From contig VBBE01000025.1 of assembly GCA_005884605.1 (NCBI GenBank), forward strand, positions 1-22,583: a stretch of DNA of 22,583 nt, read 5' to 3'. How positions within the stretch are numbered: position 1 is the stretch's first letter; each line of letters starts with the position of its first letter. Below the pieces are notes generated by a model that was given only the letters and a program-made list of their open reading frames with translations, made no database searches and had not been told where the DNA came from. The stretch is from Candidatus Bathyarchaeota archaeon. GTDB lineage: Archaea > Thermoproteota > Bathyarchaeia > 40CM-2-53-6. Below are positions 7,702 to 15,087 of the stretch, piece by piece. A program made the translations under genes and the position numbers.

Positions 7702-9000
7702 CTAGAGACGAAGTAGTAGGATCAGATTCGCAATAGCCAGGTCGATTATTGTCAAAGGTATGGATCTCTTTGCGAATCGTGCGAAGCTCAATCGTTGTTT
7801 AGGCTTGTTTAGAATGTTTAGGGCGACAAGGTTGGAAGCCGTACCTACGGGCGTGGCCATTCCTCCTATCCCCGTTCCGACGGCAAGCGCCCAGGCAAGT
7901 GGCGCGATGGGCACTCCAAGCGTGGTGGCCATGGCCGCGATTACTGGTATGAAGACTGTTGCCAAGGGGACATTGTCCACGACTTGTGATATTAGTGCGG
8001 TGACCCACAGAACGAGGGTTACGGAAAGAGCCAGGTTTCCTCCTGAGATTTGGATCATTTCGTTTCCCAGCATTGAGAGAACCCCTGTCTTTCCGAGGGA
8101 GGCGACAAGTATGAAGAGTCCGCCAAAGAAGAAGAATATCTGCCAGTCTATCCTAGCGAGAACGTGCTGGACCTCGTTCGACCTGGACGACTCATAGACA
8201 AGTATCAGGAAAGCGGGGAGAAGAGTAGCCAGAGCTGCTGAAACCCCGAGAAAGGTATGAACCACGAGGAAACTGACTGCCAGGACTAGAGATACGAGGC
8301 TGACCCTCAGTAGTCCCCGATCCTTCACCGCCTCGGACGGACTACGCAAGTCGAGCACGGGTCTCTGACGATGACGTTTCATTGCGTCCCGATGGAGAAA
8401 ATTCCGATTTTTCAAGTAGAGTAGCCCGCCGTTCACAGCAATTGCGGCGAGAGCGATTGGCGCTGTGTTCTGGAGAAACTGGTTGAAGGTCAGTCCTAGC
8501 GAGGATCCGATAATGATGTTTGTTGGATCTCCTACCATTGTCGCTAGGCCGCCTATGTTTGCGGCGAGAACCTCGGCAATGACAAATGGGACCGGGTCGA
8601 TCTCCAGTCCCTCAAACACCTCGACAGTGAGTGGCACAATGAAGAGCGCAACTGTCACGATATCGAGAAGTGAAGCCAATCCCGCAGTCATGAGTGGCAA
8701 GAGGACGTACATGCGGACGGGATGGGCGTCCACAGATCTCGCGAGGTGTAGGCCCACCCATTCGAAGAATCCTGCTTCGCGTAGTGATGAAGCGATGATG
8801 AACATTCCAAGCAAAACTCCGAGCGCTTGCCAGTTGATCGCAGAAGCTAGATCTGATTCGGTGAGAACGCCGGTTCCCACCATCAAGGTTGCCCCGAGAA
8901 CGGCTGCGGAGGGCTTGTGGAATTTGTCTGAGAGAATGAGAATGTAGGTGCCGATGAAGACTCCGATAACTATGACGCCTATCGGCGTGGAGAGAACCAA
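7702..9000 (-). CDS. ArsB/NhaD/P-type anion permease of the ion transporter superfamily
   Basis: The 432-residue protein with about 11-12 hydrophobic helices belongs to the arsenite-antiporter/P-protein group. The hallmark ANIGGLATMVGDPTNIIIG (about 147-164) is complete. The second-repeat counterparts are VVDNVPLATVFIPV and GTGIGGMATPVGTASNLV, and LLDIVTVALFIVPLTVE is the first-repeat Asp helix. Relatives export arsenite or exchange Na+, dicarboxylates or silicate, so the substrate cannot be fixed from sequence. No arsR, arsA or arsC is seen nearby, and the position beside phosphate transport genes hints at an oxyanion. The TTG start follows GGAGGAAT at short spacing. It is 110 bases upstream of the DUF47 gene on the same strand, so co-transcription is possible. 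Confidence 0.88.
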   Translation of the reverse strand: MVLSTPIGVIVIGVFIGTYILILSDKFHKPSAAVLGATLMVGTGVLTESDLASAINWQALGVLLGMFIIASSLREAGFFEWVGLHLARSVDAHPVRMYVLLPLMTAGLASLLDIVTVALFIVPLTVEVFEGLEIDPVPFVIAEVLAANIGGLATMVGDPTNIIIGSSLGLTFNQFLQNTAPIALAAIAVNGGLLYLKNRNFLHRDAMKRHRQRPVLDLRSPSEAVKDRGLLRVSLVSLVLAVSFLVVHTFLGVSAALATLLPAFLILVYESSRSNEVQHVLARIDWQIFFFFGGLFILVASLGKTGVLSMLGNEMIQISGGNLALSVTLVLWVTALISQVVDNVPLATVFIPVIAAMATTLGVPIAPLAWALAVGTGIGGMATPVGTASNLVALNILNKPKQRLSFARFAKRSIPLTIIDLAIANLILLLRL

Positions 9001-9161
9001 ATTCCTCCGCGGCTAAGGCCCGTTTCGTAAAAAAGCCTCGCCCAGAAAGGATGGTGGTGAAAGGCGCTCGGGTCAGGCTAGAACTTGCTCTACGCCATGA
9101 GTGATCAGGTAGGTAGGATATCTTGACCCCGTGCGACTCGAAGAGAGTTCAGACTCCCAAC

Positions 9162-9581
9162 CTACGACAACCGGTCAAGTTCTCGGAACTCTGCTAGGTC
9201 ATTAATCGCCTGGTTGTCAAGAGTTCTCTCGGCCGTGTCGTCTGGGGGACCTAGATGCTTGTCAAAGTTTCCGGACTTCAAGTTCTTGACAAGATGAGCG
9301 AACTCGTGTGCAAGGGTTAGGAGAGGTTCGCGAGAGGCCTTGAAGACCGTGATCAGAAACTCGGAGTGACCACTCTTCTCGCGATACGAGAGCAGCCCCT
9401 CGTAGTAGCCTGCTCTAGTACCTTTGAGCGGGGGAGGCGGTCTAGAACTGTACTCTACAAACAACCGGCTCCTATCCATACGGTATTTCTCGCATAGGAA
9501 CTCTAGGAAATCGGCGAACTGGTCGGGGTACTTCGTTCCTTCCACAAGTGTCACATCATTCGAGGACCGGTAAGAAGCCAT
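9162..9581 (-). CDS. Minimal HEFAH-motif zinc-peptidase-like protein
   Basis: The 139-residue protein has LLTLAHEFAHLVKN at residues 88-100. The HExxH zinc motif is H92, E93, H96, set in a hydrophobic helix as in gluzincin-type metallopeptidases. A possible third ligand is E118 in DDTAERTLDNQAINDLAEF, 22 residues downstream, resembling the ExxA helix of ImmA/IrrE-like and SprT-like domains. There is no signal peptide or membrane helix, so it should be cytosolic. The N-terminal 85 residues (KYPDQFADFLEFLCEKYRMD and so on) are unfamiliar. I cannot name a family. Whether it is an active peptidase or just the fold is open. It stands alone, with ATG at 9581 and a TATA-like CCTATACC (9611-9618) upstream. 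Confidence 0.72.
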   Translation of the reverse strand: MASYRSSNDVTLVEGTKYPDQFADFLEFLCEKYRMDRSRLFVEYSSRPPPPLKGTRAGYYEGLLSYREKSGHSEFLITVFKASREPLLTLAHEFAHLVKNLKSGNFDKHLGPPDDTAERTLDNQAINDLAEFRELDRLS

Positions 9582-9985
9582 ATGCGTGGGACGTTGGGCG
9601 CGATAGGCATCCTATACCCGTTTCCTGGGTCACGAAATGGCATACGAACCAGAACAACTCGTACCAGCACAGCCATCTCGGTTTGATGGAAGAAAAAAAC
9701 TCGCCCATGTCAAGCCCTAATCCCGATTCCAAGCCCACGAATTCCAGAACACGACTCTCCACGCTTAACCGCAGGAGAAAACACGGAGATCGAAAAAGGC
9801 CGGACAAGCCCGTAATATGCCCGTCTCGAAGAAACAAACCCGAACAACGCCCGGACAGAAACACCCCCTCAGAAAAAATTCAGGCAGATTGCTCAAAAGC
9901 TCCCGCGACGTGAGAGTGGTTCTACCGAGTATCACGCACAACCTGTAGCATAGTTTTTTATCAACACAACAACAGCCGGGCCCGC
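9582..9985. other. Intergenic region, no firm gene
   Basis: About 400 bases between the divergent peptidase-like and superoxide dismutase genes. A plus-strand frame from ATG 9686 to 9913 (76 codons, very basic, Pro/Arg/Asn-rich) has no start signal or motif and is not called. A neighbouring frame (about 9818-9950) is also short and basic. The right end holds the dismutase promoter. Confidence 0.4.
9954..9961 (+). promoter_or_regulatory. TATA box of the superoxide dismutase gene
   Basis: TTTTTTAT is centred about 28 bases before the ATG at 9986 with no Shine-Dalgarno site between, which is the pattern of a leaderless archaeal mRNA. Confidence 0.55.
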
Positions 9986-10594
9986 ATGCCACATCACAGG
10001 TACAAGCTACCTGATCTTCCCTATGCGTACAACGCGCTCGTCCCGACAATAAGCGAAGAAATCATGCGACTCCACCATGACAAACACCACCTCGCCTACG
10101 TAAACGGCGCAAATACCGCCCTAGACAAGCTCCAGAAGGCCCGAGAGACAGGATTCGCAGGTGTCGACGTCAAAGGAATTGAGCGAGACCTCGCCTTTCA
10201 CGGTTCGGGCCATACAATGCACAGTACCTTCTGGCCCAACATGAAACCAAACGGCGGAGGAAAGCCCGGTGGAAAGATAGCCGACCAGATTAACACCGAC
10301 TTCGGCAAATGGGACTCGTTCAAAGAACAGTTCAGCACAGCCGCCAAGCAAGTCGAAGGAAGCGGCTGGTCGGTCCTGGCATACGAACCATGGACCCAAC
10401 AGTTGATCACGCTCCAAGCCGAGAAACACAACGACCTAACAGTCCAAGGAGTCGTACCCATACTCGTCCTCGACGTCTGGGAACATGCCTACTACCTGCA
10501 GTATCGAAACGACAGAGCTGCATATGTCGACGCTTGGTGGAACGTTGTCAATTGGGATGATGTCGAAAAGCGTCTTGAAAAGGCAAGACGATAA
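9986..10594 (+). CDS. sod: Superoxide dismutase, Fe/Mn family
   Basis: The 202-residue protein is a full-length Fe/Mn superoxide dismutase that converts superoxide to peroxide and oxygen. All four metal ligands are seen: H30 (in LHHDKHHLAYV), H79 (TMHSTFW), D163 and H167 (LDVWEHAYYLQY). The gateway residue Y38 is present. The metal-tuning position has AEKHND, with His in place of the Gln of bacterial enzymes, as in archaeal forms; metal choice is not decided by this. It has no signal peptide, so it is cytosolic. Expression is likely leaderless from the TATA at 9954-9961, and a T-run at 10624-10630 follows. Its last 18 codons are duplicated at the protein level at 11280-11336, beyond a homing endonuclease remnant, so the present 3' end may be an acquired one. 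Confidence 0.96.
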   Translation: MPHHRYKLPDLPYAYNALVPTISEEIMRLHHDKHHLAYVNGANTALDKLQKARETGFAGVDVKGIERDLAFHGSGHTMHSTFWPNMKPNGGGKPGGKIADQINTDFGKWDSFKEQFSTAAKQVEGSGWSVLAYEPWTQQLITLQAEKHNDLTVQGVVPILVLDVWEHAYYLQYRNDRAAYVDAWWNVVNWDDVEKRLEKARR

Positions 10595-10623
10595 CCGCGT
10601 ACTCCAAGCTCGAACCACTTCCA

Positions 10624-10630
10624 TTTTTTT
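10624..10630 (+). terminator. Oligo-T terminator after sod
   Basis: Seven consecutive T residues followed by CTTCTC, about 30 bases after the dismutase stop, fit a typical archaeal intrinsic terminator. Confidence 0.5.
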
Positions 10631-10716
10631 CTTCTCAAGTCACCTGAGATTTTGTGCGTTAAGTTCTGGAAACAGAAGACAATTCTAAGGCTCTAACATT
10701 CTTCTGAAGGTCATTG

Positions 10717-11143
10717 TCATAGGCCAATTTGAAGCGCCACGGCGGCTCTCGTCCCCCTGAAGACGTGTCCTGCATTGACCATGGCGAACGCCAGCTCCTT
10801 CTTCTGACCACGCATATGAGGACCAGTTAGTTTGGCTACTTGGATGGCTCGGAATCCTTCGGCGTAAGTATGCCAACGTTTCCTCTTCTTATCGAAGGGC
10901 GTCGCGCCCATTAGTTTCGCCGCATATGCAATCACCGCACAAATCATTCATTATGATGCTGATCTTCGCTCGCCACTCGTCATTCCCGTAACTTGCCCAG
11001 AGAACTGACCCCTCGCCTTCTATGATCCCCGCCAACCAAGCTCTGTCCTCTTTGCGAGGAAGCGCTCGTGTTACCTGACCCTGAATTTTCTTCTTTCGAA
11101 CGCGGATACTAAATATCGCTGACTTCTGCATGTTCCATTGCAC
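10717..11143 (-). pseudogene. LAGLIDADG homing endonuclease, frameshifted
   Basis: The first frame (11143 down to about 10945) contains AWLAGIIEGEGSVLW (motif at about 11035-11009) followed by EWRAKISIIMND, the alpha-beta-beta start of a LAGLIDADG endonuclease domain. The second frame continues with VIAYAAKLMGATPF, KKRKRWHTYAEGF, RAIQVAKLTGPHMRGQKKE, the typical second half of such a domain. Removing one T from ATTTG at about 10941-10943 joins them as MNDCAVIAYAAK. Total length would be about 142 residues with one LAGLIDADG motif, so the ancestral enzyme probably worked as a homodimer cutting a near-palindromic site. It is free-standing, with no intron or intein context visible. It lies antisense between the intact sod gene and the displaced sod 3' end, which suggests sod was its target. 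Confidence 0.82.
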
Positions 11144-11240
11144 CTAGTACAGAACGGACCCACTTGCAAGATGCCGTCTTTTTTCGCACTGGTCAACGAA
11201 AATATTCGATGCGATCTCAGAATTCTCCGCCGCGTGACCC

Positions 11241-11336
11241 CTGGAGAAGAATGATCGCCGCAACTACTTTCACGCGTGATGGAATGTCGTTAACTGGGAC
11301 GACGTGGAAAAGAGACTAGAAAAGGCCAGACGCTAA
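11241..11336 (+). pseudogene. Displaced 3' end of a superoxide dismutase gene
   Basis: Bases 11280-11336 encode WNVVNWDDVEKRLEKARR and a stop, identical in protein to the end of the intact sod gene. About a dozen third-position or synonymous codon differences separate the two. Further upstream in frame are K-N-D-R-R-N-Y-F-H-A, recognisably the KNDR..Y..A segment of dismutases, then TGA (11277-11279) where the intact gene has TGG (Trp). Similarity fades before about 11241; no start, no metal ligands and no promoter are present. It is therefore a non-functional fragment. Its last 21 bases overlap the end of the convergent metallo-beta-lactamase gene. Confidence 0.85.
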
Positions 11337-12092
11337 CTCCTCCAAGTCTTCCTCCTCTTCCTTTTTCTTCGCAACAACCACAGGCTTCGCCGTCCTCTTC
11401 TCAATCTTGACCCTGGAAGCGGGCAGCGGCTTCCCATGCCCGGGACAGATGATTTGAGGACCGAGATCCAGGACCCGTTTTACACTCGCTTCAGTCTGAC
11501 CAATATTCTCCATCAGCAAAGGCTCCACAAGTCGGCCCCGACGAGCCCGCAACAAGTCCCCGACAATAGCCACACTAGACTGGTTGAGAAAAAGCGTAAC
11601 CGAGCCTTTGGTGTGTCCCGGCGTCCAGATAACCGACCCGTCCAGACCAACCTCCTCCAATACTGACTCTTCGTCTGCCGCAAGATCCACATGGGCAGTC
11701 TGGAACTTGATGATCCGAAACAACTTCAGCGTCCAATATTCAAGTGTCGTTAGCTTTCTCATCACTCTTCCATAGAGACTCCAAGCGCTCGGAGCCTGTA
11801 TCACGAGCGTCCCAGCTGCATAGGGCTTCTCGAACGGATGTGAAGCAAGCTTCGCCCCGGTCCGTTTCTTCAGCGCAGCAGCGCTCCCAATATGATCCAG
11901 GTGCCGATGCGTCAGCAATACGAGCTTCAAGTCCGAAGGTTTCATTCCAAGCTTGGCGATAGACCTGAGAATTCCATTCTCACTACCTGGCAACCCGCTG
12001 TCTACCAGCACAAGACCTCTTGGAGCCTCAACGAGGTATGCGTTAGCCGCTCTCGCCGGCACCCGGTAGACTCCGTCCGCGACCTTGCGCAA
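11316..12092 (-). CDS. Metallo-beta-lactamase-fold hydrolase
   Basis: The 258-residue protein has the full MBL-fold metal site: THRHLDH (H62, H64, D66, H67), H159 in WTPGHTKGS, D178 in AIVGDLL and H218 in CPGHGKP. It fits the glyoxalase II/quorum-quenching-like branch that hydrolyses small thioesters, lactones or phosphoesters; the substrate is unknown. It is cytosolic, with a Lys/Glu-rich tail (VVVAKKKEEEEDLEEL). The TTG start is directly after an in-frame stop and follows a G-rich stretch (GGGGGGCT). The last residues (ASGLF) and the stop are read from the antisense of the displaced sod 3' end, so two convergent reading frames share about 20 bases. Confidence 0.9.
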   Translation of the reverse strand: MRKVADGVYRVPARAANAYLVEAPRGLVLVDSGLPGSENGILRSIAKLGMKPSDLKLVLLTHRHLDHIGSAAALKKRTGAKLASHPFEKPYAAGTLVIQAPSAWSLYGRVMRKLTTLEYWTLKLFRIIKFQTAHVDLAADEESVLEEVGLDGSVIWTPGHTKGSVTLFLNQSSVAIVGDLLRARRGRLVEPLLMENIGQTEASVKRVLDLGPQIICPGHGKPLPASRVKIEKRTAKPVVVAKKKEEEEDLEELASGLF

Positions 12093-12261
12093 CTACAGAG
12101 CCCCCCATTCCCCGCAGCTCAAAGCCCGCAGTTTATCTCTAGAAACTTCTCGGCTCACAGACTATCCAGCTTTCGTGTCTCATCAATCAATACCCGATTT
12201 AAGAGTGGTGAACCGACCGCGCCACATCAACAGTCCATCGATCTAAGAGATCCGGAAATGA

Positions 12262-13344
12262 CTAGCGAGCGTTGAGCTTCTCTATCTCTCCCATCCGCTC
12301 GAGAATCTCGTCCAAGGAGCAAGGATCAAGATCGGGCCTTCCCATATATGCAGCCGCCGTAGCGTTTGCGAAGACCAGTCGTTCCCTGTGGTCGAGCCCG
12401 ATTCCTTGAGCCAGAATGTCACCTGCATTCCACGCATCTCCCGCCCCTGTGACCTTCAACGGAGTCGACATTGCACAAAGGACTCGTTCTCTCTGGCCGT
12501 CAACGAACGTGGCTGAAAAGGCGGGAGTGTGAAGATCGACCCTGCTTCCGAGCATGCTGAAGACGCTGGCGGCCTGGAATAGCGGATTCGTCTCATCTCC
12601 GTCAAACTCGCCAGTTTCCTCTGTAACCGCGGAGGCGAGTTGGGTAAGCTCGTTCTCGTTAACACTGAGAACGTCAACGAGTCCTTTGGATAGGACCCGC
12701 TCGTTGAGCTTCGAAATCTCGCTCGCCCTCGAAGTAGGATCGCCTGGATCAAAGAAAGTCACCCCTTTTCCCTCTGTCTTCGCAGTCTGAAACACCGCCT
12801 CCGCCAGCTCTGTCCCCTTCAGGTTCTGGTTCCAGTTGAATACGCAGACAAAATCGGCCTCACGGATCAGCTTCTTATCCTCCTCAGCGAGTTTTTCAGG
12901 GCCGAACCCCGATAGAGAACCAGGATCACTGGCCATGATGTTGACATGTCTGCCTGAATATTCGGCCTCGAGGGCAAGAGTCCTCGACAGAGCGCCTGTC
13001 GATCTTACACGGGATAGATCGGCGTCTTTAAGAAAATGAGCGAGAGCAAGCTTTCCGAAATCGTCGGTTTCAATTATCGGAGATACGTTCACTCCGAGCT
13101 TCAAGAGCTGGGCGGAGAAGTTCGACGCATTGCCTCCTCTTCCCACGAGGTGCTTCCATCCCAGAATGTTCCCGCCTCCCCTTCCAGCCACATCAACCAT
13201 GCCCTGGGCCATATCGTCAAGCTTGCCCGGATACGCGAGAATGTAGTCTAGGTAGAAGTCCGGCATCGCGACCACTTTGAATGTCGGCTTCTCAGCAAGC
13301 TTTTCCTTCAGCGCGGACACGGGCTGAGACACCTTAGGCGCCAT
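12262..13344 (-). CDS. PfkB/ribokinase-family carbohydrate or nucleoside kinase
   Basis: The 360-residue kinase has the N-terminal substrate motif GRGGNAS (68-74) and the C-terminal TGAGDAWNAGD (299-309), whose Asp is the catalytic base and whose Gly-rich turn forms the anion hole. VNENE near the middle matches the family NxxE metal/phosphate motif. The Asp that commonly precedes TGAGD is replaced (LKVTGAGD). PfkB enzymes phosphorylate sugars, nucleosides or sugar phosphates with ATP; the substrate is not evident. ATG at 13344 was chosen over the longer open frame because the 39 residues upstream are Ser/Arg-rich and overlap the divergent gene. AT-rich sequence (CTAATAGTA, about 13367-13375) sits 27 bases upstream. 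It shares a 72-bp promoter region with the divergent YIP1-like gene. Confidence 0.88.
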   Translation of the reverse strand: MAPKVSQPVSALKEKLAEKPTFKVVAMPDFYLDYILAYPGKLDDMAQGMVDVAGRGGGNILGWKHLVGRGGNASNFSAQLLKLGVNVSPIIETDDFGKLALAHFLKDADLSRVRSTGALSRTLALEAEYSGRHVNIMASDPGSLSGFGPEKLAEEDKKLIREADFVCVFNWNQNLKGTELAEAVFQTAKTEGKGVTFFDPGDPTSRASEISKLNERVLSKGLVDVLSVNENELTQLASAVTEETGEFDGDETNPLFQAASVFSMLGSRVDLHTPAFSATFVDGQRERVLCAMSTPLKVTGAGDAWNAGDILAQGIGLDHRERLVFANATAAAYMGRPDLDPCSLDEILERMGEIEKLNAR

Positions 13345-13416
13345 CGTAATCGATGATATTTTCCTACTATTAGTTGATAAGGCTGGGCCAGGGTGATCGG
13401 AAACTGGTCGTAGGAT

Positions 13417-13983
13417 ATGACTCCGGGACAAGCCCGCCCGATCACAAGACAGAAGATTCACGAGTTATGGTCCCGAATCATCCGGATCGCAAGATTTGAC
13501 AAAGACGCCTTCCGTGAACTCAAAGAGGACAAGAGCGCGACAGGACAGGCTGTCGCAGTCCTACTCCTAGTGGGCCTATCCTATGGACTTGGCTACAGCG
13601 TCTTCACAGGGCTCCAAACAAACAGCCTGTCACCCAACCAGCTAATATCGGGCACCATAGCCAACATGATTTTCACCGACTTCGCCGCCTTCATCTGGTC
13701 AGCAACAGTCTTCCTAGTTGGAACAAAACTATTCCAAGGAAAAACAGGCTTCTGGGAACTCGCCCGACCACTATTCTTCTCCGCAACCCCAGGAATACTC
13801 TTCATCCTCATCGCGATACCCGTCAGACCAATAATCATAGCAACCACAATCATCGCCTCGGCCTGGATTGTCTCAGCTGAGTTTGTTGCCCTAAAGAGTG
13901 CGATGGGTTTCAATACACGACGAACGCTCCTGACGTCTGTTGTTGGACTGCTAACCCTCATCTTCATCCAGATGACAATATAG
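13417..13983 (+). CDS. YIP1-domain-like integral membrane protein, copy 1
   Basis: The 188-residue protein has a short cytosolic N terminus with FDKDAFRELKEDKSATGQA, a sequence typical of YIP1-like (PF04893) prokaryotic membrane proteins. Five hydrophobic helices follow (AVLLLVGLSYGLGYSVF; GTIANMIFTDFAAFIWSA; LFFSATPGILFILIAIP; IIIATTIIASAWIVSAEF; TLLTSVVGLLTLIFIQ). The LARPLFFSATPG turn before the third helix is repeated in the next gene. Eukaryotic Yip1 acts in membrane trafficking, but archaeal relatives have no known role. The ATG at 13417 lies divergent from the PfkB gene. The next gene encodes a paralogue 180 bases on, so the two are likely one tandem duplication. Confidence 0.8.
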   Translation: MTPGQARPITRQKIHELWSRIIRIARFDKDAFRELKEDKSATGQAVAVLLLVGLSYGLGYSVFTGLQTNSLSPNQLISGTIANMIFTDFAAFIWSATVFLVGTKLFQGKTGFWELARPLFFSATPGILFILIAIPVRPIIIATTIIASAWIVSAEFVALKSAMGFNTRRTLLTSVVGLLTLIFIQMTI

Positions 13984-14163
13984 CCGGCTTCGCTCTAGCC
14001 CAACTTGCCGGAAGTTGCCTATCCTGTTTGGGCAACGCAATTCGTCTCCAAGACATCTTCCCATGAGTTGATAAGAGCCGGAACGGTACGAACGTTGGAA
14101 GAGGGGACACTAACACAATTGACTTCATACTCCGGGTCTAAACAAGACTTCAACCTGAGACGG

Positions 14164-14709
14164 ATGGGATCCCGGATGTTGAAAGCGGCAAGACTCAACG
14201 GAGAGAGCTTCAGAGAACTGAGAGATGATCCAAGCGCCACGGCACAATCAGTCTCTATCATAGCAATAGTCGGACTGTGTTACGGTGCTGGACTAGGCCT
14301 CTTCGGTTTTTTCATCGCCGGAATATCTACGCTCGAAATCCTCATCGTTACACTGATTGGTTTACTCGCAGCTATCCTGATCGCGATAATTTGGTCAGGT
14401 ACAACCCTGCTGATCGTCACGAAGCTGTTTGGGAGAAGAGTTGGCTACTGGGGCCTCACTCGGCCGTTCTTCTTCTCCTGGACCCCAGGGCTTCTTTTCG
14501 TTCTAATGTCCGCTCCAATTCCCATTGTTTTCGAAATCGTTCGGGCGACCAGCACGGTTTGGATAGGCATATCTAGCGTGTTTGCTGTGAAGAACACGGT
14601 GGGAATCAGCACTCAGCAAAGCCTGCTGACATTCATAACCAGCGCAGTATCAATCATCTTCCTCGGCACAATCATCCTATCCCTGATCCAATTCCTGATT
14701 ATCAGATGA
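14164..14709 (+). CDS. YIP1-domain-like integral membrane protein, copy 2
   Basis: This is a paralogue of the preceding gene: LNGESFRELRDDPSATAQS corresponds to FDKDAFRELKEDKSATGQA, LTRPFFFSWTPGLLFVL to LARPLFFSATPGILFIL, and the helix order is the same. From ATG 14164 it is 181 residues with five hydrophobic helices. The frame is open back to a TTG at 14005, but that extra 53 residues has poor composition, and ATG 14164 gives the same N-terminal layout as copy 1. TCTAAAC about 23 bases upstream is a weak TATA candidate. The copies have diverged well, so the duplication is not recent. They may form a heteromer, which is inference only. Confidence 0.76.
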   Translation: MGSRMLKAARLNGESFRELRDDPSATAQSVSIIAIVGLCYGAGLGLFGFFIAGISTLEILIVTLIGLLAAILIAIIWSGTTLLIVTKLFGRRVGYWGLTRPFFFSWTPGLLFVLMSAPIPIVFEIVRATSTVWIGISSVFAVKNTVGISTQQSLLTFITSAVSIIFLGTIILSLIQFLIIR

Positions 14710-14791
14710 ATACAGCACTGATCTCCTCCAAACTAATTCCCTGCCGAAGGGAATACACGAAAGACTGGGCAAGGGTCGATTCCCAGTCAGA

Positions 14792-14983
14792 TTATTTGCT
14801 AGAGTTCTGACCAGTCGGACCCACTGAGATTGGGGCCTTGGATCTTGCGAAAATCTCCATGGCTGGATCCTTGGTCATATCATGATCCTTGTAGAGATGG
14901 TCCTGCAGCTCGTAATAGGTTGCGAACGTCCTCTCGATACCTTTCACCGAACATACGAAGCAGAGGATCTTATCTTGGACCAT
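14792..14983 (-). CDS. C2H2 zinc-finger microprotein
   Basis: The 63-residue protein has one classical finger: C8-x2-C11-x17-H29-x4-H34 (CFVC ... YYELQDHLYKDHD), with hydrophobic spacing typical of C2H2 domains. A short tail without motif follows. Small single-finger proteins are widespread in archaea and may bind nucleic acid or proteins; the role here is unknown. The ATG at 14983 has CAATATGG about 21-25 bases upstream and no Shine-Dalgarno site, which fits a leaderless transcript. It is divergent from the HD-domain gene and convergent with the YIP1-like pair. Confidence 0.8.
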   Translation of the reverse strand: MVQDKILCFVCSVKGIERTFATYYELQDHLYKDHDMTKDPAMEIFARSKAPISVGPTGQNSSK

Positions 14984-15087
14984 TCGCCAGGCACGATTCC
15001 ATATTGAACGAATAGCGTCAACTTGGATAAAAAGGAACTTTTCGATCAGATGAATGAGAAGTTAACTAGCTGGCTTCTCCGAAAACG

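Noticed and set aside
9548..9913. Plus-strand frame of 121 codons, Arg/Pro/Asn-rich
   Set aside because: It overlaps the start of the HEFAH gene, has no start signal, and has low-complexity basic composition without motifs.
13345..13461. 39-residue N-terminal extension of the PfkB kinase
   Set aside because: Composition is Ser/Arg-rich and it would overlap the divergent YIP1-like gene. ATG 13344 gives a normal family N terminus.
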